Below, piece by piece: positions 40,576 through 50,382 of a stretch of 64,000 nucleotides of DNA (the stretch's first letter is position 1; the number at the start of each line of letters is the position of its first letter). Location of the stretch: positions 744,001-808,000 of the forward strand of contig JASNYH010000002.1 of NCBI GenBank assembly GCA_048500255.1, in the 5' to 3' direction. The notes below the pieces were generated by a model. It did no database searches and had not been told where the DNA came from. It saw only the letters and a program-made list of their open reading frames with translations. The DNA is from JAMHWF01 sp048500255. GTDB taxonomy: Bacteria > Pseudomonadota > Gammaproteobacteria > Burkholderiales > Burkholderiaceae_C. Position numbers and translations under genes: made by a program.

Positions 40576-43367
40576 TGGCCCAACCGCAGCCGGTCGCGCC
40601 GCAGGCGCTGGTCGGGCTGCGGCGGCGCTTCGCCTGGCTGGTGGCGGCGCTCGTGCTGCCGGTGCTCGTGGCGGCGGGCTTCCTCGCCGAGCGGCAGTAC
40701 GAGTCGCACCGCGAGATGCTGCTGCGCGAGGCGGCGCAGGCCGTCGAGCGCCGCGCCCAGCGCGTCGACTTCCTGCTGCACACGCTGCACGCCGAGCTGC
40801 TGCGCCTGCGCGACCTGGCGCGCGGCGACGCCGGCATCGAGACGGCGTCGCTGATCGACGCCGACCTGCTGCGCGACGACCGCACGGCCGACGGGCGCAC
40901 GCTCGACGCGATGCCCGCGCTGCTGCGCGACCGCGCCAGCCAGGTCATCGTCGAGCCGGTCGCCGCCGAGAGCGCCGACATCGAGTCGACGGTGCGCCGT
41001 GCCGCGGCCTTCGGCGAGCAGGCCTATCTGAGCCGGGCACACGACCGGCTGTTCGAGCGGGCCTACTTCGTGGGCGACACGCAGCGCGAGATCTGGGTGC
41101 ACCCGTGGGAGCACAGCGGCGAGCTGCTGCGCTCGCACGAGGCGGCGACGCTCGCCGAACTGCACGCGCGGCTGGCGCGCAGCGCCGGCCTCGGCGTGCC
41201 CGGCGACATCGGCAGCGTGCACTGGCAGCGCTGGACCGACGCGCGCGGCGCCGGCTGGGTGACGCTGTCGACGCGCGTCGTGCACGAGCGCTATCGCGGG
41301 GGCCGCGTGGCGCTCGACGTGCGCGTCGAATCGCTCGAGCGGCTGCTCGCCTCCGACGGCGCGCGCCGCATCTGGCTGCTGTGGCAGGACGGCGGCGTCG
41401 TCGCCGACGCCGCCGGGCGGCGCCAGCCCGCAGGCGTGCTGAGCGCCGCCGACGGCCCGCCGTCGGTGCGGCCGGCCGCGCTCGAGGCGTCGAGGCGCGC
41501 CGACCTGGCGGTCGACGACGGGCAGTTCGTCGTCGCGACGCGCGAGCTGGCCGGCGCGCCGTGGGCGCTGCGCGGCTATGTCGAGGCAGCCGTGCTCGAA
41601 CGGCAGTTGCGCGAGCGGCTCATGCCGTACTTCGTCACCGTCGCGGCGTTGCTGCTGCTGTTCGGTGCCGGCATGGTCGTGCTGTGGCTGCGCTTCACGG
41701 CGCCTGCGCTGCGCCTCGTCGCCTATCTGCAGCGGCTGGCGTGGCATCCCGACGCGCCCGAGCCCGACGTGCCGGCACCGTGGCGGCCGTGGATGTGGCT
41801 GACGCGGGACACGTTCGCGGCGTGGCGCGAGGCGGCGGCTCGCGAACAGCGATCCGAGGCGCTCAAGGCGTCGATCGTCGACCATGCGCTGGCCGCGCTG
41901 GTGTCGAGCGATGCCGAGGGTCGCATCGTCGAGTTCAATCCCGCGGCCGAGGCGATGTTCGGCCGGCGCAAGGCCGAGGTGCTCGGCCGCACCGTGGGCG
42001 AAGTCATCGTGCCGCCGCGCTACCGGGCCGCCCACGACGAGGGGATCCGCCGCATGCGCGCGGGCGGCGCGGCGCGCATCGGCGGCAAGCGGCTCGAGAT
42101 GCACGCAATGCGCGCCGACGGCAGCGAGTTCCCGGTCGAGATCGTGCTGTGGCGCACCGAGGTCGCCGCGGAGACGCACTACACGGCCTCGCTCGTCGAC
42201 GTGACCGAGCGCCACGAGTCCGCGCGCGAGATCGAGCGCCAGCGCGAGGCGCTGCGCCAGCGCGAGAAGCTCGCCGCGATGGGCAGCCTGCTCGCCGGCG
42301 TGGCGCACGAGCTCAACAATCCGCTGGCCATCGTGATGGGGCGCGCCAGTCTGCTCGAAGAAAAATGCGGCGGCGCTCCCGCGCTGGCCGCCGACGCGCA
42401 GCGCATCCGCGAGGCGGCCGAGCGCTGCGGGCGCATCGTGCGCACCTTCCTCGACATGGCGCGCAGCCGGCCGTCGCAGCGCCGCGGCGTCGCGTTCAAC
42501 GAGCTGGTGCACGCCGCCGTCGACCTGCTGCAGTACGGCTTCCGGTCGCACGGCATCGAGCTCGAGCTCGAGTTGGCCGACGCGCTGCCGCCGCTGTCGG
42601 CCGACGGCGATCAGCTCGGGCAGATCGTGATGAACCTGCTCGTCAATGCGCAGCAGGCGCTGGCCGGCGTCGACGGTGAACGCCGCGTGCGCGTGCAGAC
42701 CGGCATCGACCCGGCGCAGGGCGACGCGCCCGCCGCCGTGTGGCTGCGCGTCGCCGACAACGGGCCGGGCGTCGACCCGGCACTGCACGAAGCCGTCTTC
42801 GAGCCGTTCTTCACGACCAAGGCCGAGGGGCTGGGCACGGGTCTGGGCCTGTCGGTGTCGCGCACCGTCGCGCGCGAGCACGGCGGCGATCTGGTGCTCG
42901 AACCGGCGACGCAGGGCGCGTCGTTCCGCCTCGTGCTGCCGGTGGCCGATGCGGACGCTGCTGCCGCCGTCGCCGCGGCCGCCGGCGCCGAGGCAGCGGC
43001 CCCGGCGCGCATCCTCGTGGTGGACGACGAGCCCGAGCTCACCGGCATGATGCGCGACATGCTCGAGCGCGCCGGCTACGACGTCGCCACCGCCGAGGCC
43101 GGCGAAGTCGCGCTCGAGCTGCTCGACACGGCGCGCTTCGATGCCATCGTGTCGGACCTGCGCATGCCCGACATCGACGGCGCCGCCCTGTGGCGCGCCG
43201 TGTCGCAGCGCCATCCGGCGCTGGCGAGGCGCATGCTGTTCGTCACCGGCGACACGCTGTCGCCCGACGCGCGCGAGTTCCTGCGCGCGACGCGCTGCAA
43301 CGCGCTCGACAAGCCGTTCACGCGCGACGACCTGCTGCTGCGCGTCGGCACGCTGCTGCAGGACTGA
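40575..43367 (+). CDS. hybrid sensor histidine kinase with PAS and C-terminal receiver
   Basis: This 930-residue membrane kinase starts with a helix at about 20-38 (FAWLVAALVLPVLVAAGFL), a periplasmic sensor of about 300 residues with no recognised domain, and a second helix (FVTVAALLLLFGAGMVVLWL) near 350-372. A PAS domain follows (IVEFNPAAEAMFGRRKAEVL), then HisKA with His578 in AHELNNPLAIV, a HATPase domain (NLLVNAQQAL, FTTKAEGLGTGLGLS) and a receiver with Asp861 in SDLRMPDIDG. Phosphate can thus pass to the separate OmpR-type regulator or to its own receiver. ATG at 40575 overlaps the regulator stop as TGATG; a GTG one codon earlier is possible. The signal is unknown. Confidence 0.92.
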   Translation: MAQPQPVAPQALVGLRRRFAWLVAALVLPVLVAAGFLAERQYESHREMLLREAAQAVERRAQRVDFLLHTLHAELLRLRDLARGDAGIETASLIDADLLRDDRTADGRTLDAMPALLRDRASQVIVEPVAAESADIESTVRRAAAFGEQAYLSRAHDRLFERAYFVGDTQREIWVHPWEHSGELLRSHEAATLAELHARLARSAGLGVPGDIGSVHWQRWTDARGAGWVTLSTRVVHERYRGGRVALDVRVESLERLLASDGARRIWLLWQDGGVVADAAGRRQPAGVLSAADGPPSVRPAALEASRRADLAVDDGQFVVATRELAGAPWALRGYVEAAVLERQLRERLMPYFVTVAALLLLFGAGMVVLWLRFTAPALRLVAYLQRLAWHPDAPEPDVPAPWRPWMWLTRDTFAAWREAAAREQRSEALKASIVDHALAALVSSDAEGRIVEFNPAAEAMFGRRKAEVLGRTVGEVIVPPRYRAAHDEGIRRMRAGGAARIGGKRLEMHAMRADGSEFPVEIVLWRTEVAAETHYTASLVDVTERHESAREIERQREALRQREKLAAMGSLLAGVAHELNNPLAIVMGRASLLEEKCGGAPALAADAQRIREAAERCGRIVRTFLDMARSRPSQRRGVAFNELVHAAVDLLQYGFRSHGIELELELADALPPLSADGDQLGQIVMNLLVNAQQALAGVDGERRVRVQTGIDPAQGDAPAAVWLRVADNGPGVDPALHEAVFEPFFTTKAEGLGTGLGLSVSRTVAREHGGDLVLEPATQGASFRLVLPVADADAAAAVAAAAGAEAAAPARILVVDDEPELTGMMRDMLERAGYDVATAEAGEVALELLDTARFDAIVSDLRMPDIDGAALWRAVSQRHPALARRMLFVTGDTLSPDAREFLRATRCNALDKPFTRDDLLLRVGTLLQD

Positions 43368-43372
43368 AGAAG

Positions 43373-44371
43373 CTACTGCACGAAGCCGATCGGCGCCTTC
43401 TTCGCGCCGAAGTCGGGCAGATCGGCCACGGCGACGCTGTCGCGGTGCGCCAGCCGGGCATTGCCGAACGCCGTCATCCACGCGCGGCGCATCTCGCGCG
43501 GCGCCATCTCGCTCATGCGCTCGAGCACGTCGGCGGCGGGCTCGGGGTCGAAGCGCGAGCCCCAGTCGTGCTCTGCGCGGATCCCCTGGTACAGCCGCGC
43601 GGCGATGTGGCGGGCGGCGTCGCGGTCGGGCGCCTGGATCTCGTAGACGTTCATGCGGTTGACGATCGGCTCGGGAATCGAACGCTCGTCGTTGGCGGTG
43701 GCGACCCAGATCACCTGGCTGGCGTCGATCGGCACCTCGGCGTATTCGTCGGTGAACTGGCCCGCCGTCTCGTGCTCGAGCAGGCTGTACAGCGCGCCCA
43801 GCGGGTCGTAGGCGTGCTCGCCGCCGGCCTTGTCGATCTCGTCGACGACCATCACGGGGTTGGCGTACTGGCCGTCGACCAGCGTCTCGAACACCTTGCC
43901 GGGGCGCGCGCCCTTCCACTGGCTCGACGCGCCCGAGAGCACCCAGCCGGCGGTCAGCGAGCTCATCGACACGAAGCCCAGGCCCGTGCCGAGCAGCCGC
44001 GCGACGGCGCGTGCGAAATGCGTCTTGCCGACGCCGGGCGGCCCGAGCAGCAGCATCGGCGTGATCTCGAGCGCATCGCGGCTGTCCTGGCACAGCGCGA
44101 GCTGGCGCCGCAGGTCGTCGAGCACGTCGTGGAAGTTGGGCAGGTCTTCGTAGAGACGGTCCATCACGGGCAGCCCGGCCGGCTTGACCTGGAAGCGCTC
44201 GGGCCCCTTCTCGAGCATGCGCTCGTAGGTCTGGCGCAGGTTCTCGTGCTCCTTGTTCGGCAGCTTGTCGAGGCGGCGCTCGACGTCGCCGACGCGAAAG
44301 ACGCTGCGCATGTGCGCTATCGGTATGCCGCCGTGCGGCACCGTGACCAGATCGCTGCTCGAAGCGCTCAT
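43373..44371 (-). CDS. AAA+ ATPase, Lon-like without protease domain
   Basis: The 332-residue protein has one AAA+ module. Walker A is LLLGPPGVGKTHFARAVARL, Walker B VMVVDEIDKAG, sensor 1 IWVATANDERSIP, and PREMRRAWMTAFGNA acts as sensor 2. The N-terminal helix region LPNKEHENLRQTYERMLEKG resembles the linker of Lon, but no Ser-Lys protease domain follows. It would be a hexameric ATP-driven remodelling factor in the cytoplasm. GGAGG stands 5 bases before ATG at 44371. It converges on the hybrid kinase gene (5-base gap) and lies upstream of nothing obvious; its substrate is unknown. Confidence 0.85.
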   Translation of the reverse strand: MSASSSDLVTVPHGGIPIAHMRSVFRVGDVERRLDKLPNKEHENLRQTYERMLEKGPERFQVKPAGLPVMDRLYEDLPNFHDVLDDLRRQLALCQDSRDALEITPMLLLGPPGVGKTHFARAVARLLGTGLGFVSMSSLTAGWVLSGASSQWKGARPGKVFETLVDGQYANPVMVVDEIDKAGGEHAYDPLGALYSLLEHETAGQFTDEYAEVPIDASQVIWVATANDERSIPEPIVNRMNVYEIQAPDRDAARHIAARLYQGIRAEHDWGSRFDPEPAADVLERMSEMAPREMRRAWMTAFGNARLAHRDSVAVADLPDFGAKKAPIGFVQ

Positions 44372-44513
44372 GCGAACCTCCAGACCGAGAGTGCGCCGTG
44401 GACCATTCCAGCAAAGCCTAGCAAGCGGCGAATGCTCGAAAAAGTCGGGGATTCCACGGCTGATGCCAGCACGTCCCGTGCCGGCCCGCGGTGGCGCGCG
44501 CGACCGAGCGCCG

Positions 44514-45731
44514 CTACTTGACCCAGGTGTTGAGCTGGATGATCGGCAGCAGCACGGCGAGCACGATCAGCATGACGATCAGGCCCATCGCGACGATGAG
44601 CAGCGGCTCGAGGATCGTCGCCATCTGCAGCGCGCGGCGCTGTACTTCGGTACCGAGCTGGCGCGCGGCGCGCTCGAGCATCTGGGGCAGCCGCCCGGTC
44701 TGCTCGCCCAGCCGCGCGAACATCGCCAGCAAGCCGGGGAAGCGCTGCTTGCCGGCCAGCGCCGAGGCGAGCGGTGCACCTTCGCGCACCTGCACCAGCG
44801 CATCCATGGCGTCCGCGCGCATCGCGCGGTTGGACAGCGTCTCGCCCGCCGCCTGCAGCGCCTTGAGGATGGGCACGCCGGCGCCGGCCAGCATCGCCAG
44901 CGTGCCCGAGAAGCGCGCTGCGTTGTAGCCCCGCGCGAGGCGGCCGACGAGCGGCAGGTTGAGCCAGCCGGCGTCGAAGCGTTCGCGCACCGCGTCGTTG
45001 CGCAGCGACCAGGCGAGCAGGCCGCCGCCCGCCGCACCGCCGACGACGAGCACCCAGCCCCACGAGCGCAGGAAGCCGCTGATCGCGAGCATCGCCGTGG
45101 TGAGGAAGGGCAGCGCGCGCTTGGAGCTGGCGAACACCGACGCCACCTGCGGCACGACGTAGGTGACGAGGAAGACGACGATGACGACGGCGATCAGCGA
45201 CACGATGGCCGGGTAGAGCGCAGCGCCGACCAGTTTGGCGCGCAGCGCCTGGCGCTCTTCGAGGTCGTCGGCCAGACGCTCGAGCACGGCGCCGAGCGCG
45301 CCGCTCTGCTCGCCGGCGGCGACGACGGCGCGATAGACGTCGTCGAACTCGCGCGGCGCGCCGGCCAGCGCGCGCGCGAACGGCGAGCCGGCGTTGACTT
45401 CGCTGCGCAGGTGCGCGACGAGCTCGCGCTGGCGCGGGTCCTCGGCCTCGTCGGCGAGCGCCGTCAGCGCGCGCTCGAGCGGCAGGCCCGAGCCGACCAG
45501 GCCGGCGAGCTGGCGCGTCCACACCGCCAGCCCGGTGGCGCCGAACACGCGCCGCGACAGCCGCAGCCCGCCCGCCGGCGCGGTGCCGGTGGTCGCGACC
45601 TGGGTGACGGCCAGCGGCACCAGCGACTGCGCGCGCAGCTGCGAGCGCGCGGCCTTGGCGTTGTCGGCGTCGAGCAGGCCGGTCGTCGCCTTGCCGGCGG
45701 CGTCGAGGGCCTCGAAGCGGTAGGCGGGCAT
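44514..45731 (-). CDS. gspF: type II secretion inner-membrane platform protein GspF
   Basis: The 405-residue protein has two T2SSF domains and three transmembrane helices: YPAIVSLIAVVIVVFLVTYV, WGWVLVVGGAAGGGLLAWSL and a final LLIVAMGLIVMLIVLAVLLP. The N-terminus MPAYRFEALDAAGKATTGLL and RQLAGLVGSGLPLERALTAL are family hallmarks. GspF couples the ATPase GspE to pseudopilus growth. It is the last gene of the gsp operon, 54 bases after gspE. Confidence 0.96.
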   Translation of the reverse strand: MPAYRFEALDAAGKATTGLLDADNAKAARSQLRAQSLVPLAVTQVATTGTAPAGGLRLSRRVFGATGLAVWTRQLAGLVGSGLPLERALTALADEAEDPRQRELVAHLRSEVNAGSPFARALAGAPREFDDVYRAVVAAGEQSGALGAVLERLADDLEERQALRAKLVGAALYPAIVSLIAVVIVVFLVTYVVPQVASVFASSKRALPFLTTAMLAISGFLRSWGWVLVVGGAAGGGLLAWSLRNDAVRERFDAGWLNLPLVGRLARGYNAARFSGTLAMLAGAGVPILKALQAAGETLSNRAMRADAMDALVQVREGAPLASALAGKQRFPGLLAMFARLGEQTGRLPQMLERAARQLGTEVQRRALQMATILEPLLIVAMGLIVMLIVLAVLLPIIQLNTWVK

Positions 45732-45785
45732 CTGGCCTATCGAAGGCGGCCGAAGGCCGAAGGCACGAGACCGGACACCGTCATG

Positions 45786-47207
45786 TCATTCGCGCGTCAC
45801 GCGCATCACTTCTTCGGGCGACGTGATGCCGGCCTGCACGAGCCGCTCGCCGTCCTCGCGCATCGAACGCAGGCCCGCCGACTCGGCGGCGACGAACAGC
45901 TGCGACTCGGCAGCGCGGCCGTGGATCAGCGCGCGCACCTTGTCGTCGGCGACCATCAGTTCGTAGACGCCGGTGCGGCCCTTGTAGCCGCTCATCGCGC
46001 ACTCGGCGCAGCCGACGGGGTGCCAGCGCCCGCGCTCGTCGGCGCGCTTGCACACGGGGCAGAGCTTGCGCACCAGGCGCTGCGCCAGCACGCCGAGCAG
46101 CGACGAGCTGAGCAGGAACGGCTCGACGCCCATGTCGGTGAGCCGCGTGACGGCGCTCGGCGCGTCGTTGGTGTGCAGCGTGGCGAGCACGAGGTGGCCG
46201 GTCAGCGAGGCCTGGATGGCGATCTGCGCCGTCTCGTAGTCGCGGATCTCGCCGATCATGATGACGTCAGGGTCCTGGCGCAGGATGGCGCGCAGCGCCT
46301 TGGCGAAGGTGAGGTCGATCTTGGCGTTGACCTGCGTCTGGCCGATGCCGGGCAGCTCGTATTCGATCGGATCCTCGACCGTCAGCACGTTCGTCGTTTC
46401 GGTGTCGATGCGCGCCAGCGACGCATACAGCGTCGTCGTCTTGCCCGAGCCCGTCGGCCCGGTGACGAGCACGATGCCGTGGGGCTGCTGGATCAGGCGG
46501 TGGAAGCTTGCCAGCACGTCGCCGCTCATGCCCAGGCTCTCGAGCGAGAACTTGGATTCGGACTTGTCGAGCAGGCGCAGCACGGCGCGCTCGCCGTGCG
46601 CCGACGGCAGCGTCGAGACGCGCACGTCGATCGCGCGCCCGCCGATGCGCAGGCTGATGCGGCCGTCCTGCGGCAGGCGCTTCTCGGCGATGTCGAGCTC
46701 GGCCATGATCTTCAGGCGCGAGATCAGCGCCGCGTGCAATGCGCGGTTGGGCTGTACCACCTCGCGCAGCGTGCCGTCGACGCGAAAGCGCACCGAGCTC
46801 GAGCGCTCGTAGGGCTCGATGTGGATGTCGCTGGCGCCGTCGTGCGCCGCCTGCGTGAGCAGCGCATTGAGCATGCGGATGATCGGCGCGTCGTTCGACG
46901 CCTCGAGCAGGTCCTCGATCGCCGGCAGCTCCTGCATCATGCGCGACAGGTCGACGGCGCTCTCGACCTCGCCGATCACCGTCGCGGCGCTCGAGCCGGC
47001 GCCGGCATAGGCCGTCGCGATGCGCTGCTGCAGGCTGGCGGCCGGTTCGCGCTCGAGCGCGTCGACGTCGTAGACGCGCAGCACTTCCGACAGCGCCGCG
47101 AGCGGAGTGCGCTCGTCGGCCCACAGCACGAGCTGCTCGCCGTCGTCCTCGAGCAGCAGCGTGTGCGCCTTGGCGAAGGCGTAGGGCAGCGGATGGCGGG
47201 CGCCCAC
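45786..47207 (-). CDS. gspE: type II secretion ATPase GspE
   Basis: This 473-residue hexameric ATPase powers pseudopilus assembly. Walker A VTGPTGSGKTTTLYASLARI is near 250-265, the Asp box LRAILRQDPDVIMIGEIRD, the His box TGHLVLATLHTNDAPSAVTR, and the zinc tetracysteine CPVCKRA...GCAECAMSGYKGRTG is near the end. The start is the GTG at 47207, preceded by a run of G about 7 bases away; the frame upstream overlaps gspD. The N1E domain that docks on GspL is short compared with some homologues. It starts 14 bases after gspD. Confidence 0.95.
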   Translation of the reverse strand: MGARHPLPYAFAKAHTLLLEDDGEQLVLWADERTPLAALSEVLRVYDVDALEREPAASLQQRIATAYAGAGSSAATVIGEVESAVDLSRMMQELPAIEDLLEASNDAPIIRMLNALLTQAAHDGASDIHIEPYERSSSVRFRVDGTLREVVQPNRALHAALISRLKIMAELDIAEKRLPQDGRISLRIGGRAIDVRVSTLPSAHGERAVLRLLDKSESKFSLESLGMSGDVLASFHRLIQQPHGIVLVTGPTGSGKTTTLYASLARIDTETTNVLTVEDPIEYELPGIGQTQVNAKIDLTFAKALRAILRQDPDVIMIGEIRDYETAQIAIQASLTGHLVLATLHTNDAPSAVTRLTDMGVEPFLLSSSLLGVLAQRLVRKLCPVCKRADERGRWHPVGCAECAMSGYKGRTGVYELMVADDKVRALIHGRAAESQLFVAAESAGLRSMREDGERLVQAGITSPEEVMRVTRE

Positions 47208-47221
47208 GAGCGTCCCCCCCT

Positions 47222-49483
47222 TCAGTTGGCGGCCGGGGCGCCGGCGGGCGCCGGCGACACCGGGGACGGCGTCGCGGCCGGCGCCGGCGTCGCACCGGCC
47301 GCGCCGGGGACGACGTAGCCCGGCTGCAGCGGGGCGGCCGGCGGCGCGCGCCGCTCGATCTGCGGCAGCAGCGGCGCGTCGTTGACGGGCACCAGCACGC
47401 TCGGGCGCGGCTGCGCCGCCTGCTGCTGCGCGCGGATCGCGTCGTAGCGGTCCAGCGTGAGCGAGTCGGCGGCGGCCTGCGTGCGCACGACGACGGGCCG
47501 CAGGAAGACCATCAGGTTGGACTTCACGCGCGTGCGGTTCTCGCTCTTGAACAGGTTGCCCAGCAGCGGGATGTCGCCCAGCCCCGGCACCTTGTCGGTA
47601 CCGTCGCTGAACTCGTCCTTGAGCAGGCCGCCGAGCACCATGATCTGGCCGTCGTCGACGACGACCGTCGTCTCGATCGAGCTCTTGTCCGTCGTCGGGC
47701 CGGCCGTGTTGGCCGACGTGCCCGAGATGACGTTCGAGTTCTCCTGGTAGATCGTCATGCGCACCGTGCCGCTCTCGCCGATCTGCGGCTTGACGCGCAG
47801 CGTCAGGCCCACGTCCTTGCGCTCGATCGTCTGGAACGGGTTGACGACGGCGCCCGAAGCGCCCGTGTTGGTGAACGAGCCGGTGATGAACGGCACGTTC
47901 TGGCCGATCACGATCTTGGCCTCTTCGTTGTCGAGCGCCACGAGGTTGGGCGTCGACAGGATGTTGGCGCCCGTGTTGCTCTCGAGGAACTTGGCGAGCG
48001 CGCCGAGGGTATAGAAGTCGTTGATCCGGCGCAGCACGCCGATGTTCAACCCGCTGGGCACGCTGCCGCGCGCGCTCGTCACGCCGGCGACGCCGCCGGC
48101 CGTACCGATCGTCAGGTCGATGATGTTGCCGCTGCCCGGGAAGTTGGTGCCCGCGCCCCAGACGGTGCGGTCGCCGTCCTTGCCGAAGATGTGCTGCCAC
48201 TGGAAGCCGAACTCGGCCGCCTTGTTGGCGTCGACCTTGACGATCATCGACTCGATGTAGACCTGCGCCCGGCGCGAGTCGAGCTGGTCGATGACGGCGC
48301 GCAGCTGGCGATACACCGGCTCGGGCGCCGTGATGATCAGCGAGTTGGTCGCCGGATCGGCCTGCACGAAGCCGCCGGTCGACGGCCCCTGCGACGCCGC
48401 GACGGGCGCCGTCGCCTGGGGCGACGCGCCGGCGCCCGCCGTGCCGCCCAGCGGCGTGGTGGTGGCCGGCGTCGTCGTCGGCGTGGGGCTCGGCGTCGAC
48501 GTCGTACCGGCCGCGCCGGTGCCCGTGTTGGCGCCGTAGGCGGCGCGCAGCACGGCGGCGAGCTTCACGGCGTCGGCGTTCTTCAGGTAGACGACGTAGA
48601 TGTTGCCCGAGGGCCCGGCCGCCTGCGACGGCCGGTCGAGCTTCTCGATCAGCGAGCGGATCGTCGCCATGCGCGACGGATTGGGCGCGCGCACGATCAG
48701 CGAATTGCTGCGCGAGTCGACCATGATCGACACACCGAGCGTTGCTGCCGCCGGCTGCGCGCCGGGCGCCTGCGCCGGCTCGGCCAGCCGCTGCAGCACC
48801 GGCGCGAGGTCGGCGGCGATGCCGTGCTGGAGCGTGAACACCTCGACGTCGCTGCCGGCCGGCGTGTCCATCGCTGCGATGATCTTGGCCAGCCGCTGCA
48901 GGTTCTCGGCGTAGTCGGTGATGACGAGCGTGTTGTTGCCCGGGTGGGCGTTGATCGTGTTGTTGGGGCTGATCAGCGGGCGCAGCACGGCGACCAGCGA
49001 GTTGGCGTTCTCGTGGTTGAGGCGGAACACCTGCGTGATGATCTGGTCGCCGCTGCGCGTCACGTTGCCGATCGACACCGTGCCGGTCTGCAGCTTGGCG
49101 TCGGCCTCGGGTACGACCTTGAGCAGCCCGCCCGCCTCGACGACGGTGTAGCCCAGGCCGCGCAGCGCGCCGAGATAGTTGAGGTAGGCCTCGCGCGGCG
49201 TGATCGGCTGCTCGCTGTACAGCGTGATCGTGCCCTTGACGCGAGGGTCGACGAGGATCTGGCGGTCGAGCATGGCGCCGATGGCGCGCGACACGGCCTC
49301 GATCTCGGCGTTGACGAAGTTCAGCGTGACCGGCGTGCGCGCCTTCGTCGCCGGGCTGCGGCCGGCCGACTGCGCCAAGGCGCCGTGCGGCTGCGCCAGC
49401 GCTAGGGCCGCGATGAGCAGGGCCGCCGCCAGCAACGGCGCCGGCCGCCGCCGTCCGGGCAGGAGGGGAGAGCGCTGGATCAT
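47222..49483 (-). CDS. gspD: type II secretion outer-membrane secretin GspD
   Basis: The 753-residue secretin has a signal peptide, an N0 domain (LNFVNAEIEAVSRAIGAMLD), N1-N3 domains (IISPNNTINAHPGNNTLVIT, IMVDSRSNSLIVRAPNPSRM) and the beta-barrel secretin domain (VPFITGSFTNTGASGAVVNP, VVDDGQIMVLGGLLKDEFSD). A Thr/Pro/Ala-rich linker of about 45 residues interrupts N3, and a Pro/Ala-rich tail ends the protein. It forms the 15-mer outer-membrane gate. No pilotin-binding S-domain was recognised. It sits between gspN (2-base gap) and gspE. Confidence 0.96.
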   Translation of the reverse strand: MIQRSPLLPGRRRPAPLLAAALLIAALALAQPHGALAQSAGRSPATKARTPVTLNFVNAEIEAVSRAIGAMLDRQILVDPRVKGTITLYSEQPITPREAYLNYLGALRGLGYTVVEAGGLLKVVPEADAKLQTGTVSIGNVTRSGDQIITQVFRLNHENANSLVAVLRPLISPNNTINAHPGNNTLVITDYAENLQRLAKIIAAMDTPAGSDVEVFTLQHGIAADLAPVLQRLAEPAQAPGAQPAAATLGVSIMVDSRSNSLIVRAPNPSRMATIRSLIEKLDRPSQAAGPSGNIYVVYLKNADAVKLAAVLRAAYGANTGTGAAGTTSTPSPTPTTTPATTTPLGGTAGAGASPQATAPVAASQGPSTGGFVQADPATNSLIITAPEPVYRQLRAVIDQLDSRRAQVYIESMIVKVDANKAAEFGFQWQHIFGKDGDRTVWGAGTNFPGSGNIIDLTIGTAGGVAGVTSARGSVPSGLNIGVLRRINDFYTLGALAKFLESNTGANILSTPNLVALDNEEAKIVIGQNVPFITGSFTNTGASGAVVNPFQTIERKDVGLTLRVKPQIGESGTVRMTIYQENSNVISGTSANTAGPTTDKSSIETTVVVDDGQIMVLGGLLKDEFSDGTDKVPGLGDIPLLGNLFKSENRTRVKSNLMVFLRPVVVRTQAAADSLTLDRYDAIRAQQQAAQPRPSVLVPVNDAPLLPQIERRAPPAAPLQPGYVVPGAAGATPAPAATPSPVSPAPAGAPAAN

Positions 49484-49485
49484 GG

Positions 49486-50382
49486 CTATCCGATCGAGAT
49501 GACGGAGCGCGCGCCGCTGCGACGCCCGATGATGTTGAGCATATTGTTCAGCGCCGCCTCGTTGCCGGGCGCCGCGCCGGCATCACCGCGAAAGCGCACG
49601 CCCGCCGGCCCCCAGGTGCCGCTGCCCGACAGCTGCAGCGCGCCGCTTTGCGTCGTGAGCATAAGCTGCGAGACGCCCGGGTTGGCCGCATCGCCGGCGA
49701 TCGTCAGCCGGTAGCTGCCCAGCGGATCGATCGGTGCCAGGCGCGACGACACGGCGTCGAGCTCGACGACGGCACGGCCGCCGACGCGCCAGCGGCCCTG
49801 CACCGACTCGACGACGAGCCCGGGCGACGTGAGCCGCACGACGCCGCCGAGCTGCAGCGTGTTCCACGGCGTGCCCAGACCGCCGAGCAGGCTCGCCGGC
49901 CACTGGCCGATCCAGCCGCCGGGCGGTGCGGCGAGTGTGGCGGTGAGCCGGCCGAAGCCCGGCTGCAGGCCGATCGCGACGGTGCCGTTGAGGCAGCAGG
50001 CCTGCGCGAGGCGCAGTTCGGGCGAGCGCCCGCGCCAGCCGAACTGCCACTGCAGCCGGCCCGGCAGCGTGGTCGCGTCGCGGCTGCCCGGGCCGCCGGT
50101 CAGCACGACGACGGCGCTGCCCGACCACACCGTGCCGCGCGCCTCGGCCAGCAGCAACCGCTCGCCGCTGGCCGACGACAGAGCCGAAGCCAGCCACGAC
50201 GCCGGCGCGAACACGACGACGCCGGCAAGCACGCCGAGCACCGCGCCCCAGACGCCCCAGCGCGCGCCGGCGTGGCGCGTCGCCACCCACGCCTGCTCGG
50301 CCAGCGTCGATTCGGCCCAGCCCGTCGCGGTGGGATGCCAGCGGCGTGGTGCCGCCGCGCGGCGCAGCCGCAGGCCGATCAC
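49486..50382 (-). CDS. gspN: type II secretion protein GspN
   Basis: The 298-residue protein has a basic cytoplasmic start, one transmembrane helix (WGAVLGVLAGVVVFAPASWL, about residues 42-61) and a beta-rich periplasmic domain with repeated short strands (GGVVRLTSPGLVVESVQGRW, SYRLTIAGDAAN). This is the GspN fold. GspN is accessory and absent from many systems; its exact role is unsettled. The start is GTG at 50382, overlapping the gspM stop by four bases (GTGA). Confidence 0.85.
   Translation of the reverse strand: MIGLRLRRAAAPRRWHPTATGWAESTLAEQAWVATRHAGARWGVWGAVLGVLAGVVVFAPASWLASALSSASGERLLLAEARGTVWSGSAVVVLTGGPGSRDATTLPGRLQWQFGWRGRSPELRLAQACCLNGTVAIGLQPGFGRLTATLAAPPGGWIGQWPASLLGGLGTPWNTLQLGGVVRLTSPGLVVESVQGRWRVGGRAVVELDAVSSRLAPIDPLGSYRLTIAGDAANPGVSQLMLTTQSGALQLSGSGTWGPAGVRFRGDAGAAPGNEAALNNMLNIIGRRSGARSVISIG

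Noticed and set aside
40536..44414. A 1292-codon open frame on the minus strand
   Set aside because: It runs antisense to the hybrid kinase and in another frame of the AAA+ gene. Composition is low-complexity Arg/Ala/His and no motif is present.
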